From: Flavobacterium poyangense | Lineage (GTDB): Bacteria > Bacteroidota > Bacteroidia > Flavobacteriales > Flavobacteriaceae | DNA length: 64,000 nt | NCBI RefSeq assembly: GCF_011751075.1 | Contig: NZ_JAALLN010000002.1 | Location: 62,001 to 126,000 of the forward strand | Direction: 5' to 3' | Shown: piece by piece, positions 37,543 to 47,536 of the stretch | Numbering within the stretch: position 1 is the first letter of the stretch | Layout: every line of letters starts with the position of its first letter | Notes under the pieces: model-generated | Told to the model about the DNA's origin: nothing | Databases searched by the model: none | What the model saw: the letters and a program-made list of their open reading frames with translations, nothing else | Program-made: the position numbers and the translations under genes

Positions 37543-38736
37543 TTATATAACTTTTAACATTTTTCCGACAACTTCAAAAGCCTTTATCGCTCTGTCCAAG
37601 TGCTCTTTAGTGTGGGCTGCCGAAAGTTGCACTCTGATTCTTGCCTTTTCCTTTGGCACAACAGGAAAGAAGAATCCGATTACATAAATTCCTTCTTTCA
37701 AAAGTTCATTAGCCATAGTCTGCGACAATTTAGCATCGTATAACATTACCGGTACTATTGCTGAATCCCCATCTATGATATCAAATCCGGCATTTTTCAT
37801 ACCTTCTTTAAAATAATTGGTATTCCACTCTAACTTATCTCTTAATGAAGTATCTTTCTCTAATAACTCAAAAACTTTGATAGAAGCCCCTACAATTGCG
37901 GGTGCCAGTGAATTTGAGAACAAATAAGGTCTTGATCGTTGACGAAGTAATTCGATAATCTCTTTCTTAGCAGTGGTATAACCTCCCATTGCTCCACCCA
38001 GTGCTTTTCCAAGTGTTCCGGTTATGATATCCACTCTTCCCATAACACCTTTTGCCTCAAGAGTTCCTTTACCTGTAGCCCCAATAAATCCGGCTGCATG
38101 ACATTCATCAACCATTACCATTGCATCGTATTTATCAGCTAAATCACAGATTTTATCTAATGGCGCTACAAGTCCATCCATTGAAAATACACCATCTGTA
38201 ACAATTAATTTAAAACGAGCCCCTGCTTCATTAGCCTTAATCAATTGTTGCTCTAAATCTTCCATGTTGCTATTTTCATAGCGATAACGAGCCGCTTTAC
38301 ACAAACGAACTCCGTCTATAATAGAAGCATGATTTAAACTATCCGAAATAATAGCGTCATTCTCTCCCAACAATGGCTCAAAAACACCACCATTAGCATC
38401 AAAAGCAGCTGCATACAAAATGGTATCTTCTGTACCATAAAAATCAGCAATCTTTCTCTCTAATGTTTTATGAATATCCTGCGTACCACAGATAAAACGA
38501 ACGGACGACATACCGAAACCATGTGTATCCATAGCATCTTTAGCAGCCTGAACCACTTCCGGATGCGAAGAAAGTCCTAAATAATTATTGGCGCAAAAAT
38601 TCAAAACTTTTTCACCTGTTGAAATTGTAATTTCGGCATCCTGAGCTGAAGTAATAATACGTTCTTTCTTAAAAATTCCGTTTTCCTCAATAGTTTGCAA
38701 CTCATTTTGCAAATGTTCTTTTATTTTTCCGTACAT
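37543..38736 (-). CDS. kbl: Glycine C-acetyltransferase (2-amino-3-ketobutyrate CoA ligase)
   Basis: A 397-residue alpha-oxoamine synthase. PLP lysine K244 in [15 protein letters not shown], plus [10 protein letters not shown] and [12 protein letters not shown] motifs. It converts 2-amino-3-ketobutyrate and CoA to glycine and acetyl-CoA in threonine breakdown. The length equals that of known Kbl. No threonine dehydrogenase gene is next to it; an SDR at 58201 is unrelated in type. Confidence 0.92.
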   Translation of the reverse strand: MYGKIKEHLQNELQTIEENGIFKKERIITSAQDAEITISTGEKVLNFCANNYLGLSSHPEVVQAAKDAMDTHGFGMSSVRFICGTQDIHKTLERKIADFYGTEDTILYAAAFDANGGVFEPLLGENDAIISDSLNHASIIDGVRLCKAARYRYENSNMEDLEQQLIKANEAGARFKLIVTDGVFSMDGLVAPLDKICDLADKYDAMVMVDECHAAGFIGATGKGTLEAKGVMGRVDIITGTLGKALGGAMGGYTTAKKEIIELLRQRSRPYLFSNSLAPAIVGASIKVFELLEKDTSLRDKLEWNTNYFKEGMKNAGFDIIDGDSAIVPVMLYDAKLSQTMANELLKEGIYVIGFFFPVVPKEKARIRVQLSAAHTKEHLDRAIKAFEVVGKMLKVI

Positions 38737-38807
38737 TTTTAGTTATTTAATATATTAAAAATTAACAACTTAACCCTAATTAAGCTATTAACAACTGATT
38801 AATTTCA

Positions 38808-41800
38808 TCACAAATTTACCACATCGACATCTGTTCCTATATACACCAACGCTTTTTTTAACACTTTATATCCCAAATCTTCAATTGCATCCTGATACTC
38901 CTGAAGTTGTCTGGTATATTTCGCATTAACTGCCCCTGTTTTATAATCTAAAAGATATGCCTCCCTACTTTTTGTCAACACCACCCTATCCGGCTTCAAA
39001 ATCTTACCCTCTTTCTGAACAATCGTTTGTTCGTTCAGAATTTTATCTTTTCCGTCAAAACACATGCTCAATTCGGGATGATGCACAATTTCCCGAAGTG
39101 TCTGCAGCACTTTCTCAGACTGATCAAAAGTAACCAAACCGTTTTCTATCGCCTTGGTAACAGCCAAATCAATATCGGATTTATCTTTTACGAAAGCTAA
39201 AATTTCATGAACAAGATTTCCATACGAAATTGCTTCTTGTTGATGCGTACCCCACATTAGCGCTTCACGTTGCGCGATTTTTATATTCTTCGGGTTTAAA
39301 ACTTCAGCAACCATTGGAATTGTCCGCACTAAATCGGCCGCTTTTGACGGAGGTGAAAGTTTCTTCCTATTCCCAAAATCATATTCTAATTTTTCTGAAT
39401 CATACACCCCCTTATTGATCAGGTATTTGATAAAAAAAGAAGCCATATTACTTGGAAACTCTCCATCTTTTCTTTCTTTTAATGATTGCGAAATAACATA
39501 AAGCTGTTCCTCAGCCCGTGTTAACGCCACATACAAAACATTAATATTATCGAGTAATTCTTCCTGTTTTTTCAAATTAAAAACAGCCGAAGCATTTTCA
39601 CCAAACCCTTCAACAGCACTACTATTATCAATCAGAGCCTTTGGAACACCCAAGCCTTCCTCTTCTGCATCCAGCCAAAGTTTATCTTTTGGTTTTCTGT
39701 TATAATCTTCCTCAGCAAAAGGCATAATAACAACCGGAAACTCCAATCCTTTTGATTTATGAATCGTCATAATCCGAACGGCGTTATTACCTTCCGGAGA
39801 CGGAATGCTGAATTTCTCACCATTTTTCTCCCAAAAGCTAAGAAAATCTGCTATTCCGGCCTGATTTCTTATATCGCGTTCTAAAACAATATCCAGAAAA
39901 AATTGCACATAGGCATTTCCCTCTGTCGGAAGAACGAATTTTGAAATGATAATCTCAACTGCCTCATACAAAGATTTCTTTCTGACATTCTCAAAAGAAA
40001 GCGAAACATCAAAAGTCAAAAGCCACTTTTCAAAATCACTTTCAAATTTGTTCGCCATTCCTTGCGCAATAAAATCATGAACCGGCATTTCGATTTCTAA
40101 AGTACCCGTTAAGAAATGCAAAAAATTAGCTTTTGCCTCTAAATCAGCACTATTATTCAAGTATTTCAGCAGGTGAATTATTAAACGCACCTCTGTTGCA
40201 TTTTGAATCATCAATGTTTCCGAAGATAAAAGTGGAATATTCTGCTCCGTTAAATAATTGGCAATCGCAATTCCCTGACCTCTTTTACGTGTCAAAATAA
40301 CAATATCTTTATATTCAAAACCTTCCCGAACCACATTCAGAATTGTGTTTAAAGTAGCCAAAACATATAAATCTGATTTCTCTGTCACTTCCTCTTCGTC
40401 TCCAAAATCATTTTTCTCTACAACGGGAAGAAAAGAGATGTTGACATACCCTCCTTTTTTGGAGTTTGCATTTTGAAAACTATGATTTTCATACAAATCT
40501 TTGTAATCTTCGTTTGAAAATTCGGCAGAAATCAACCTAAAAAAAGAATTATTAAAATCAATTACCTCACTATAACTTCGATAATTAGTAGCTAAATGTT
40601 CTAATCTCTGATCTTTATTACTAAAAGGATTTTCTCCTTTACTCAATTCGATAAACTGCTCGGCTTTACCACCTCTCCAACGATAAATAGACTGTTTAGG
40701 ATCTCCAACAATCATCAAAGTACCTTTATTTCCTAAATCATCCTGACCAGCAAGCGCGTTGTCAATAAGCGGAATCAGATTTTGCCATTGCATTTCTGAA
40801 GTATCCTGAAATTCATCAATAAAAAAATGACGATACCGCTCTCCCAGACGTTCATAAATAAAAGGCGCCGGCTGATTCTGAATCTCGCGATAAATTATCG
40901 CGTTGAATTCGGAAATAGACAATATATTTTGCTCGGATTGAATCTTAGCCAATTCATTACTAACCGTATTCAGCAAAGACAAAGGCGTAATGTTTTTAAG
41001 AAAAGCTTTGTAGAAATCTCTCTTCTCGAAATTTTTATAGATTTTAACCAGCGTTTGAAGAAACTCCGGGATAAGGTTTTCAATTAATGCTTTGTCTTTT
41101 GCTGTTTTATTTATGGCAATATCCTCAAACTCATGAAAGGTTTTATTCCTTGGATTGAATTTTCCATCCCTAATGCTTTCCAGATGATTTGGGAAGGTTC
41201 CTCTCGAAAAAGACTTTACATCAATTCCGTTTTTATCAATTAAAAAAAGTAATTCAGCGGCAAACTCTGCATTTACTTTTTCCAGATCGGCACACAAAAC
41301 CGACATTTTCTTTTTTATAGCGATAAATTCTTCAATCGACTTATCCTGAAAATGCGCGATCTCGTTTCGGTTGTTTTCATTCAGCACTAACCTTCCGGTC
41401 TCCAGAATTTCACGCGAAACATCCCAACTCTTGTCATCGTCGGTTTTTTCCATCGTAAAATCGACAAGTAATTTTGTAAGCGTTTCATCCTGTCCAGCCT
41501 GAGCGATAATAGCATCAACGGCTTCTACCAATAAATTTTCGGTGTCCAGGGTAACCTCAAAAGTCATAGGTAAATTCAAATCGTGTGCAAAAGCACGAAT
41601 TACCTTATGTGTAAATTTATCAATAGTAGAAATATCAAAAGCCGCATAATTATGAATTAAGTGCTTAATGATATTCTGAGATTTTGCTTTGATTTTTATA
41701 ATAGAAAGTCCGGTATCGCGGGACAGATCTTCCATTAAATCGGATGCTTTATCAGAAGGGACTTCTTTGGTAAACTCAGATAAACTCCCCACAATACGGC

Positions 41801-41966
41801 TTTTCATTTCATGAACCGCCTTATTGGTAAAAGTTATGGCCAAAATATTGCGATAGGCATCGTTTTTTGGCGAGGAAAGCATAATCTTCAGGTATTCCTT
41901 AACCAAAGTATAGGTCTTTCCCGAACCTGCAGAAGCATCATAAATGGAGAAAGACGGACTTTGCAT
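38808..41966 (-). CDS. addA: UvrD-type helicase with C-terminal nuclease domain, AddA-like
   Basis: A 1052-residue protein from the ATG at 41966 (MQSPSFSIYD); eleven further residues upstream have no support. Walker A is ASAGSGKT (11-18), helicase motifs include FIDEFQDTS and IVGDPKQSIYRWRGG and a late ALTRAEEQLYV. At the C-terminus, DRVVLTKSREAYLLDYKTG is a PD-(D/E)XK motif. It would be the motor of an AddAB break-repair enzyme with the protein at 33136-35901. Confidence 0.93.
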   Translation of the reverse strand: MQSPSFSIYDASAGSGKTYTLVKEYLKIMLSSPKNDAYRNILAITFTNKAVHEMKSRIVGSLSEFTKEVPSDKASDLMEDLSRDTGLSIIKIKAKSQNIIKHLIHNYAAFDISTIDKFTHKVIRAFAHDLNLPMTFEVTLDTENLLVEAVDAIIAQAGQDETLTKLLVDFTMEKTDDDKSWDVSREILETGRLVLNENNRNEIAHFQDKSIEEFIAIKKKMSVLCADLEKVNAEFAAELLFLIDKNGIDVKSFSRGTFPNHLESIRDGKFNPRNKTFHEFEDIAINKTAKDKALIENLIPEFLQTLVKIYKNFEKRDFYKAFLKNITPLSLLNTVSNELAKIQSEQNILSISEFNAIIYREIQNQPAPFIYERLGERYRHFFIDEFQDTSEMQWQNLIPLIDNALAGQDDLGNKGTLMIVGDPKQSIYRWRGGKAEQFIELSKGENPFSNKDQRLEHLATNYRSYSEVIDFNNSFFRLISAEFSNEDYKDLYENHSFQNANSKKGGYVNISFLPVVEKNDFGDEEEVTEKSDLYVLATLNTILNVVREGFEYKDIVILTRKRGQGIAIANYLTEQNIPLLSSETLMIQNATEVRLIIHLLKYLNNSADLEAKANFLHFLTGTLEIEMPVHDFIAQGMANKFESDFEKWLLTFDVSLSFENVRKKSLYEAVEIIISKFVLPTEGNAYVQFFLDIVLERDIRNQAGIADFLSFWEKNGEKFSIPSPEGNNAVRIMTIHKSKGLEFPVVIMPFAEEDYNRKPKDKLWLDAEEEGLGVPKALIDNSSAVEGFGENASAVFNLKKQEELLDNINVLYVALTRAEEQLYVISQSLKERKDGEFPSNMASFFIKYLINKGVYDSEKLEYDFGNRKKLSPPSKAADLVRTIPMVAEVLNPKNIKIAQREALMWGTHQQEAISYGNLVHEILAFVKDKSDIDLAVTKAIENGLVTFDQSEKVLQTLREIVHHPELSMCFDGKDKILNEQTIVQKEGKILKPDRVVLTKSREAYLLDYKTGAVNAKYTRQLQEYQDAIEDLGYKVLKKALVYIGTDVDVVNL

Positions 41967-42025
41967 AAGCTTAATTTTTGTATGACAAAAATAGTACAAT
42001 AAAAATTGAATCCCAATAAGTCAAA

Positions 42026-42081
42026 AATTCCAAATTCCAATATCTAAAGTTTCATCGCATCAGATATTGAAATTTGGAATT
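42026..42081. repeat. AATTCCAAATT inverted repeat
   Basis: 20-bp arms 42026-42045 and 42062-42081 with 19 of 20 inverted matches, between lspA and the AddA gene. It could act as a terminator-like hairpin. Confidence 0.65.
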
Positions 42082-42109
42082 TATTTATTTTTGGAATTTT
42101 AAATAACTA

Positions 42110-42706
42110 CTAGCCTTTAGGGAATGCTCTTTTATTGAAAACCAATAATATTCCGACTCCTGTAGAAATTGCCACATCGGCAACATTAAAAATAGCATTA
42201 AAAAACATAAAATGCTTTCCTCCAAAGAAAGGCAACCAGGTTGGTAAATTCCCTTCCCAAATTGGAAAATAAAACATATCGACCACCAAACCATGAAACC
42301 ATGAACCATAAGGAGTAGGCGAAAAAAGTGTTGCAAGATTATGTGTGCTGTCGTCAAAAAGTACTCCGTAAAAAACAGAATCCAATATATTTCCTGCCGC
42401 ACCGGCAAAAATTAATGCAATAGCAACGACTAAATAAGTAGAATGACGTTTTTTTATTGCATCGGCCAACCAATATCCAATTCCGAATACGGCAAAAATT
42501 CTAAAAACAGTCAGGATTAACTTTCCGTATTCTCCAGGAATTTTTGTTCCCCAGGCCATTCCTTCATTTTCTATAAAATGAATTCTAAACCAATCAGCAA
42601 TAACAACTTCTTCACCGAGAATAAAATTTGTTTTTACATAAATTTTAGAAAGCTGATCAACAAGTAAAACTAAAAATATAAGGAAATACGCTTTTCGTAA
42701 TGACAT
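42110..42706 (-). CDS. lspA: Lipoprotein signal peptidase (signal peptidase II)
   Basis: A 198-residue membrane protein from the ATG at 42706 (MSLRKAYFLIF). Motifs: VDQLSKIYVK in the first helix, GAAGNILDSVFYG with one catalytic aspartate and FNVADVAIS with the second. Four membrane segments. It cleaves the signal peptide of lipoproteins, such as the SusD proteins. The Bacteroidota enzyme is longer than in E. coli by an insertion near the middle. Confidence 0.92.
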   Translation of the reverse strand: MSLRKAYFLIFLVLLVDQLSKIYVKTNFILGEEVVIADWFRIHFIENEGMAWGTKIPGEYGKLILTVFRIFAVFGIGYWLADAIKKRHSTYLVVAIALIFAGAAGNILDSVFYGVLFDDSTHNLATLFSPTPYGSWFHGLVVDMFYFPIWEGNLPTWLPFFGGKHFMFFNAIFNVADVAISTGVGILLVFNKRAFPKG

Positions 42707-42742
42707 TTTATGAAATTTTGATGGCAAAAATAACAATTAAAT

Positions 42743-42770
42743 AAAAAAAACGCTCCTAAAGGAGCGCTAA
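42743..42770 (-). terminator. Terminator after the DksA-like gene
   Basis: GCGCTCC-TTTA-GGAGCG stem plus eight T on the leftward strand. Confidence 0.85.
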
Positions 42771-42789
42771 TTTTTAAGTATCTAAGCTA

Positions 42790-43170
42790 TTATCTTTGTA
42801 AATTCTTGGCTTCGATGCTCATTGTAGCATGAGGAACGATTTTAAGCCTTTCTTTACCGATTAATTTTCCTGTTACTTTACAGATACCATATGTTTTATT
42901 TTCGACACGGAATAACGCATTTTTCAAATCACGAATAAACTTCTCTTGTCTGATCGCCAACTGAGAGTTTGCTTCTTTAGACATGGTTTCACTTCCTTCT
43001 TCAAAAGCTTTAAAAGTAGGAGAAGTATCGTCGGTTCCGTTATTCAAGTCGTTCATATAAGCACTTTTGATTAAATCAAGATCTGCCTGTGCTTTTTGTA
43101 TTTTATTTTGAATTATTTCTTTGAACTCTGCCAAATCGGCGTCAGAGTATCTTGTAATTTCATCTACCAT
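42790..43170 (-). CDS. TraR/DksA-family protein with degenerate zinc site
   Basis: A 126-residue protein: coiled-coil N-terminus (about 8-70), then the globular TYGICKVTGKLIGKERLKIVP region. Only C97 of the usual four zinc cysteines remains; position 100 is threonine and the later pair is absent. DksA-type proteins bind the RNA polymerase secondary channel. Flavobacterial members with reduced cysteines may fold without zinc. It lies between ileS and lspA, 7 bases from ileS, on one strand. Confidence 0.85.
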   Translation of the reverse strand: MVDEITRYSDADLAEFKEIIQNKIQKAQADLDLIKSAYMNDLNNGTDDTSPTFKAFEEGSETMSKEANSQLAIRQEKFIRDLKNALFRVENKTYGICKVTGKLIGKERLKIVPHATMSIEAKNLQR

Positions 43171-43177
43171 TTTTATA

Positions 43178-46100
43178 TTATTTTGAAATTAATATCGTTG
43201 TTTTAATATCATCAAACTCAATTTCTGTGCCGTTTTCCAAAGCGTCAACAAAAACTAAATCATCTGTTAGTGTTTCAGACTTAATGTAATCTTCGTTTTT
43301 CAGAATTGCTTCTTCCAGAAGACCACTTCTTTTAAGCTGTACTTTAATTTTATCCGTAACCTCAAATCCTGAATCTTTACGAATATTCTGAATTCTGTTT
43401 ACCAACTCTCTCGCAATACCTTCATTCTTCAATTCTTCGGTGATGGTTATATCAAGTGCAACTGTTATTCCTCCTGAATTTGCAACCAACCAACCTTCGA
43501 TATCTTGTGAGGTTATTTCGACATCTTCTAATGATAAAGTTACGTTATTTCCAGCAATAACAATATCTAACGTCCCTTCCTTGTCTAATTGATTGATCTG
43601 ATCTGCAGAAAACCCTTGTATCTCCTTAGAAATCAAGCCCATATCCTTCCCAAATCGCGGCCCCAAAGCCTTAAAATTAGGCTTAATCTGTTTCACTAAA
43701 ATACCTGAAGCATCGTCTAAAAGTATGATTTCTTTCACGTTTACTTCGGCTTTTACTAACTCGGAAATAGCTTCAATTTCAGCACGCTGATTGTCGTCAA
43801 GTACCGGAATCATTACCTTTTGCAAAGGTTGACGCACCTTGATCATTTCTTTTTTACGAAGTGACAAGACCAAAGAAGAAATGGTTTGCGCCTTCTGCAT
43901 TTTGCTTTCTAATGTTTTATTAACAAAGTTTTCGACAAATTTCGGGAACTCAGCCAAGTGAACACTGGCATATTGCTCAGATCCTGTAGAAACTGTCAAG
44001 TCACGATACAATTTATCCATGAAAAAAGGAGCGATCGGAGCACTCAATTTACTTATGGTAAGTAAACAAGTATAAAGCGTCTGATAAGCTGCTATTTTAT
44101 CATGTGCATATTCACCCTTCCAGAAGCGACGACGACACAAACGAACGTACCAGTTACTTAAATTTTCCTGAACGAAATCAGAAATCGCTCTTGCTGCTTT
44201 TGTTGGTTCATACTCTTCGTAACATTCGTCAACAAATTTTATTAACGTATGCAATTCAGACATAATCCACTGATCGATTTCCGGTCTTTCGTTTAACGGA
44301 ATTTCTGCCTCAGCGTATTTAAAACCATCAATGTTGGCATACAAACTAAAGAACGAATACGTGTTGTATAAAGTTCCGAAGAATTTACGTCGTACCTCAG
44401 CAATTCCTTCCAAGTCAAACTTTAGGTTATCCCAAGGATTTGCATTCGAAATCATGTACCAGCGTGTGGCATCAGGACCGTATTCTTTAATTGTTGTAAA
44501 AGGATCAATTGAATTCCCTTTACTTTTTGACATTTTTAGTCCGTTTTTATCTAAAACCAAACCATTTGAAACTACATTTTTGTACGCCACTTTATCAAAA
44601 ACCAAAGTTCCGATAGCGTGTAACGTATAAAACCATCCACGAGTCTGATCTACTCCTTCAGCGATAAAATTCGCAGGAAAATCTTTATTCTCGTCGATTT
44701 TATCCTTATTTTCAAAAGGATAATGCCATTGTGCATAAGGCATTGCACCAGAATCAAACCAAACATCGATCAAATCGCTTTCTCGTTTCATTGGTTTTCC
44801 TGAAGCTGAAACCAAAGTAATCTGATCTACTACATTTTTATGCAAATCGATCAAATCATAATTTGCTTCAGACATATTTCCGATTTCAAAATCTTTAAAA
44901 GGGTTTTCTGTTTGAAAACCGGCTTCGATAGATTTCTCAATTGCGTTATATAATTCTTCAACAGAACCAATTAAAACTTCTTCTTTTTTGTCTTCCGTTC
45001 TCCAAATTGGCAATGGAATACCCCAATATCTAGAACGAGATAAGTTCCAGTCGTTGGCATTTTTCAGCCAGTTTCCGAAACGTCCTTCACCGGTAGATTT
45101 AGGTTTCCAGTTAATTGTTTCATTCAAATCGAACATCCTATCTTTTACGTCAGTAACCTTGATAAACCAGGAATCTAACGGATAATATAAAAGCGGTTCG
45201 TCTGTTCTCCAGCTGTGTGGGTAACTGTGAACATATTTTTCAACTTTAAAAGCTTTATTTTCTTCTTTTAAACGAATGGCGATTTCAACATCTACCGAAC
45301 GCTCAGGAGCTTGTCCGGCGTCATAATATTCGTTTTTAACATATTTTCCGGCAAACTCACCCATATGCGAAGTAAATTTTCCTTGTAAATCTACCAAAGG
45401 AACGGCAGTACCACTTTCGTCCAACACCAACATAGGCGGAACTTCCGGTTTTGCTTCTTTTGCTACTTTAGCATCATCCGCACCAAAAGTCGGAGCGGTA
45501 TGTACAATTCCGGTTCCGTCTTCTGTTGTTACGAAGTCTCCTGAAATTACTCTAAAAGCATTTTCTGCATTTTGATATGGTAATACATAAGGCAATAATT
45601 GTTCGTAACGAATCTCTACTAAATCAGCACCTTTAGCTTCTGTTAGTATAGCATACGGGATATTTTTATCTCCGGATTTGAAATTTTCGAAATCAGTTTC
45701 CTCAGTACTTGCAAAAAATCCTTTTCCAAATTGTTTTCCAACCAGGTTCTTCGCTAAAACAACATTTATTGGCTCGAAAGTATATTGATTGAAAGTTTTA
45801 ACTAACACATAATCAATTTTTGGTCCAACTGTCAACGCAGTATTGGATGGCAGTGTCCAAGGAGTAGTCGTCCAGGCTAAAATGTGAACGTCACCAAAAC
45901 CTTGTAAAAAAGAAGGCAGAGTTTCCGCAACTGTTTTAAACTGTGCTACAATCGTAGTGTCAGTGACATCACGGTAAGCACCAGGCTGATTTACTTCGTG
46001 AGAAGACAATCCTGTTCCTGCTTTTGGAGAATAAGGCTGAATGGTATATCCTTTGTACAGCAAACCTTTATCGTAGATTTGTTTCAAAAGCCACCAAACA

Positions 46101-46579
46101 GACTCCATATATTTAGGTTTATAAGTCACATACGGATCTTCCATATCTACCCAATACCCCATTTTTTCGGTTAGGTCATTCCATACGTCAGTATAACGCA
46201 TTACGGTTTTTTTACACGCTTCGTTATATTCTTCGATAGAAATTGACTTACCAATATCTTCTTTTGTAATTCCAAGTTCTTTTTCGGTACCTAATTCTAC
46301 AGGTAATCCGTGCGTATCCCAACCGGCTTTTCTTTTTACCTGAAAACCTTTTTGAGTTTTATATCTGCAAAAAATATCTTTAATAGCACGTGCCATCACG
46401 TGATGAATTCCCGGTAAGCCGTTGGCTGAAGGAGGTCCTTCAAAAAACACAAAAGGTTCAGCACCTTCACGCGTAGTTACACTCTTTTCAAATATATTTT
46501 CTTTCTTCCAAAAATCAAATACTTCTGATGCCACTGTTGGCAAGTCAAGTCCTTTGTATTCAGTAAATTTTGTACTCAT
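43178..46579 (-). CDS. ileS: Isoleucyl-tRNA synthetase, IleRS2-type with swapped HxGH motif
   Basis: A 1133-residue class Ia synthetase. The KMSKS motif is present (KMSKSKGN, about 682-686) and the editing domain is intact (TTPWTLPSNTALTVGP). In place of the HIGH motif, residues 57-60 are GIHH in ANGLPGIHHVMARAIKD. This first/third swap has been described for a subset of IleRS2 enzymes and linked to mupirocin hyper-resistance. It is the only ileS seen in the window, so the role is presumably housekeeping. Length fits the IleRS2 (eukaryote-like) group. Confidence 0.95.
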   Translation of the reverse strand: MSTKFTEYKGLDLPTVASEVFDFWKKENIFEKSVTTREGAEPFVFFEGPPSANGLPGIHHVMARAIKDIFCRYKTQKGFQVKRKAGWDTHGLPVELGTEKELGITKEDIGKSISIEEYNEACKKTVMRYTDVWNDLTEKMGYWVDMEDPYVTYKPKYMESVWWLLKQIYDKGLLYKGYTIQPYSPKAGTGLSSHEVNQPGAYRDVTDTTIVAQFKTVAETLPSFLQGFGDVHILAWTTTPWTLPSNTALTVGPKIDYVLVKTFNQYTFEPINVVLAKNLVGKQFGKGFFASTEETDFENFKSGDKNIPYAILTEAKGADLVEIRYEQLLPYVLPYQNAENAFRVISGDFVTTEDGTGIVHTAPTFGADDAKVAKEAKPEVPPMLVLDESGTAVPLVDLQGKFTSHMGEFAGKYVKNEYYDAGQAPERSVDVEIAIRLKEENKAFKVEKYVHSYPHSWRTDEPLLYYPLDSWFIKVTDVKDRMFDLNETINWKPKSTGEGRFGNWLKNANDWNLSRSRYWGIPLPIWRTEDKKEEVLIGSVEELYNAIEKSIEAGFQTENPFKDFEIGNMSEANYDLIDLHKNVVDQITLVSASGKPMKRESDLIDVWFDSGAMPYAQWHYPFENKDKIDENKDFPANFIAEGVDQTRGWFYTLHAIGTLVFDKVAYKNVVSNGLVLDKNGLKMSKSKGNSIDPFTTIKEYGPDATRWYMISNANPWDNLKFDLEGIAEVRRKFFGTLYNTYSFFSLYANIDGFKYAEAEIPLNERPEIDQWIMSELHTLIKFVDECYEEYEPTKAARAISDFVQENLSNWYVRLCRRRFWKGEYAHDKIAAYQTLYTCLLTISKLSAPIAPFFMDKLYRDLTVSTGSEQYASVHLAEFPKFVENFVNKTLESKMQKAQTISSLVLSLRKKEMIKVRQPLQKVMIPVLDDNQRAEIEAISELVKAEVNVKEIILLDDASGILVKQIKPNFKALGPRFGKDMGLISKEIQGFSADQINQLDKEGTLDIVIAGNNVTLSLEDVEITSQDIEGWLVANSGGITVALDITITEELKNEGIARELVNRIQNIRKDSGFEVTDKIKVQLKRSGLLEEAILKNEDYIKSETLTDDLVFVDALENGTEIEFDDIKTTILISK

Positions 46580-46709
46580 TTTATCCTATTCTTAAACGAG
46601 GTGCGAAAGTAAGGAATTTTGAGGAAAATAGATAAAAGATGACAGAAAAAAGAACGAAGTCACGAAATTTCTAATAAATTCAGCAAAAAAGATCGCAGCT
46701 TTCGAAAAT

Positions 46710-47423
46710 TTAAGAGAAAACTTCTTTTAAAACCTCTAAAGATTTCGGATTCTTAAATCCATCTAAGTGAAAACGGTAATAATCAATCAGAATTTTAAGG
46801 AGTATTTGTCTTTCAAGGACATGAAAGACTTTCTGATCGCTATCAAATTTTAGCTCAATCAATTTTTTAAACAAAGTACTCTCCTGTTCCGTCAGCGAAC
46901 CTACACCATGAAAAAGTGTAAAAATACCATCGTAAATCTCAAAATAAGGCAAATCTATTTCGGAAACATCGGGATAAAATCCTAAATATTTAGTTGTCTC
47001 CAGAAGTAATATTAAATGAAAATTAGAAATTTCATCATGCTGATCCAACCAGGTTAAAGCGGTCTCTAAAAACAAAAAAAGTGATTCGTTTTTCTCTTCT
47101 TCCTGAATAGAATAATGGAGCATTTCAGACAGAAACATCACCATCGTACTTTTTACAATATCGGTATGAATACTTTGAAAAGGGACTGCCGTTTTTATTT
47201 CCTTGAAATTCTCTAAAGTCCCTTTATTTTTATGAACTGCTTCAATTTCTAATATTGATAAAGGCTGAAAATAGGCAATTTTCTGACTGGCTTTACGACC
47301 CGAAAAAGCATCGCGCACAAAATAAGATTTCAAACCGTTTGACAGCGTAAAACACTTCACAATCAAACTTTTCTCCTGAAATTTTAAAGCTGAAATTACT
47401 ATTGCTTTGGTTTTGATCTGCAC
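46710..47423 (-). CDS. recO: DNA repair protein RecO
   Basis: A 237-residue protein with an OB-fold N-terminus (TKAIVISALKFQEKSLIVKC, then LKSYFVRDAF) and a helical C-terminal domain. No zinc-finger cysteines are seen, as in other Bacteroidota. It helps load RecA onto SSB-coated DNA. It sits directly upstream of ileS in transcription order, with a 130-base gap. Confidence 0.85.
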   Translation of the reverse strand: MQIKTKAIVISALKFQEKSLIVKCFTLSNGLKSYFVRDAFSGRKASQKIAYFQPLSILEIEAVHKNKGTLENFKEIKTAVPFQSIHTDIVKSTMVMFLSEMLHYSIQEEEKNESLFLFLETALTWLDQHDEISNFHLILLLETTKYLGFYPDVSEIDLPYFEIYDGIFTLFHGVGSLTEQESTLFKKLIELKFDSDQKVFHVLERQILLKILIDYYRFHLDGFKNPKSLEVLKEVFS

Positions 47424-47459
47424 TTTTTTAACTGTTTGTTTGTGAGGGTGTTTATTTTT

Positions 47460-47519
47460 GTTTCAAGTTTCAAGTTTCAGGTTTCAAGTTGAAAAACCGG
47501 GAATAAAACTTGAAACCTG
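47460..47519. repeat. CAAGTTTCAGGTTTCAAGTT inverted repeat
   Basis: Arms face each other around 47487-47500 with AAACTTGAAACCTGAAACTT on the right. The same hairpin family occurs at 61378-61432. Confidence 0.75.
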
Positions 47520-47536
47520 AAACTTGAAATCTAAAA

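Noticed and set aside
42085..42408. Second frame inside lspA
   Set aside because: It overlaps lspA, which has both catalytic motifs; the alternative has none.
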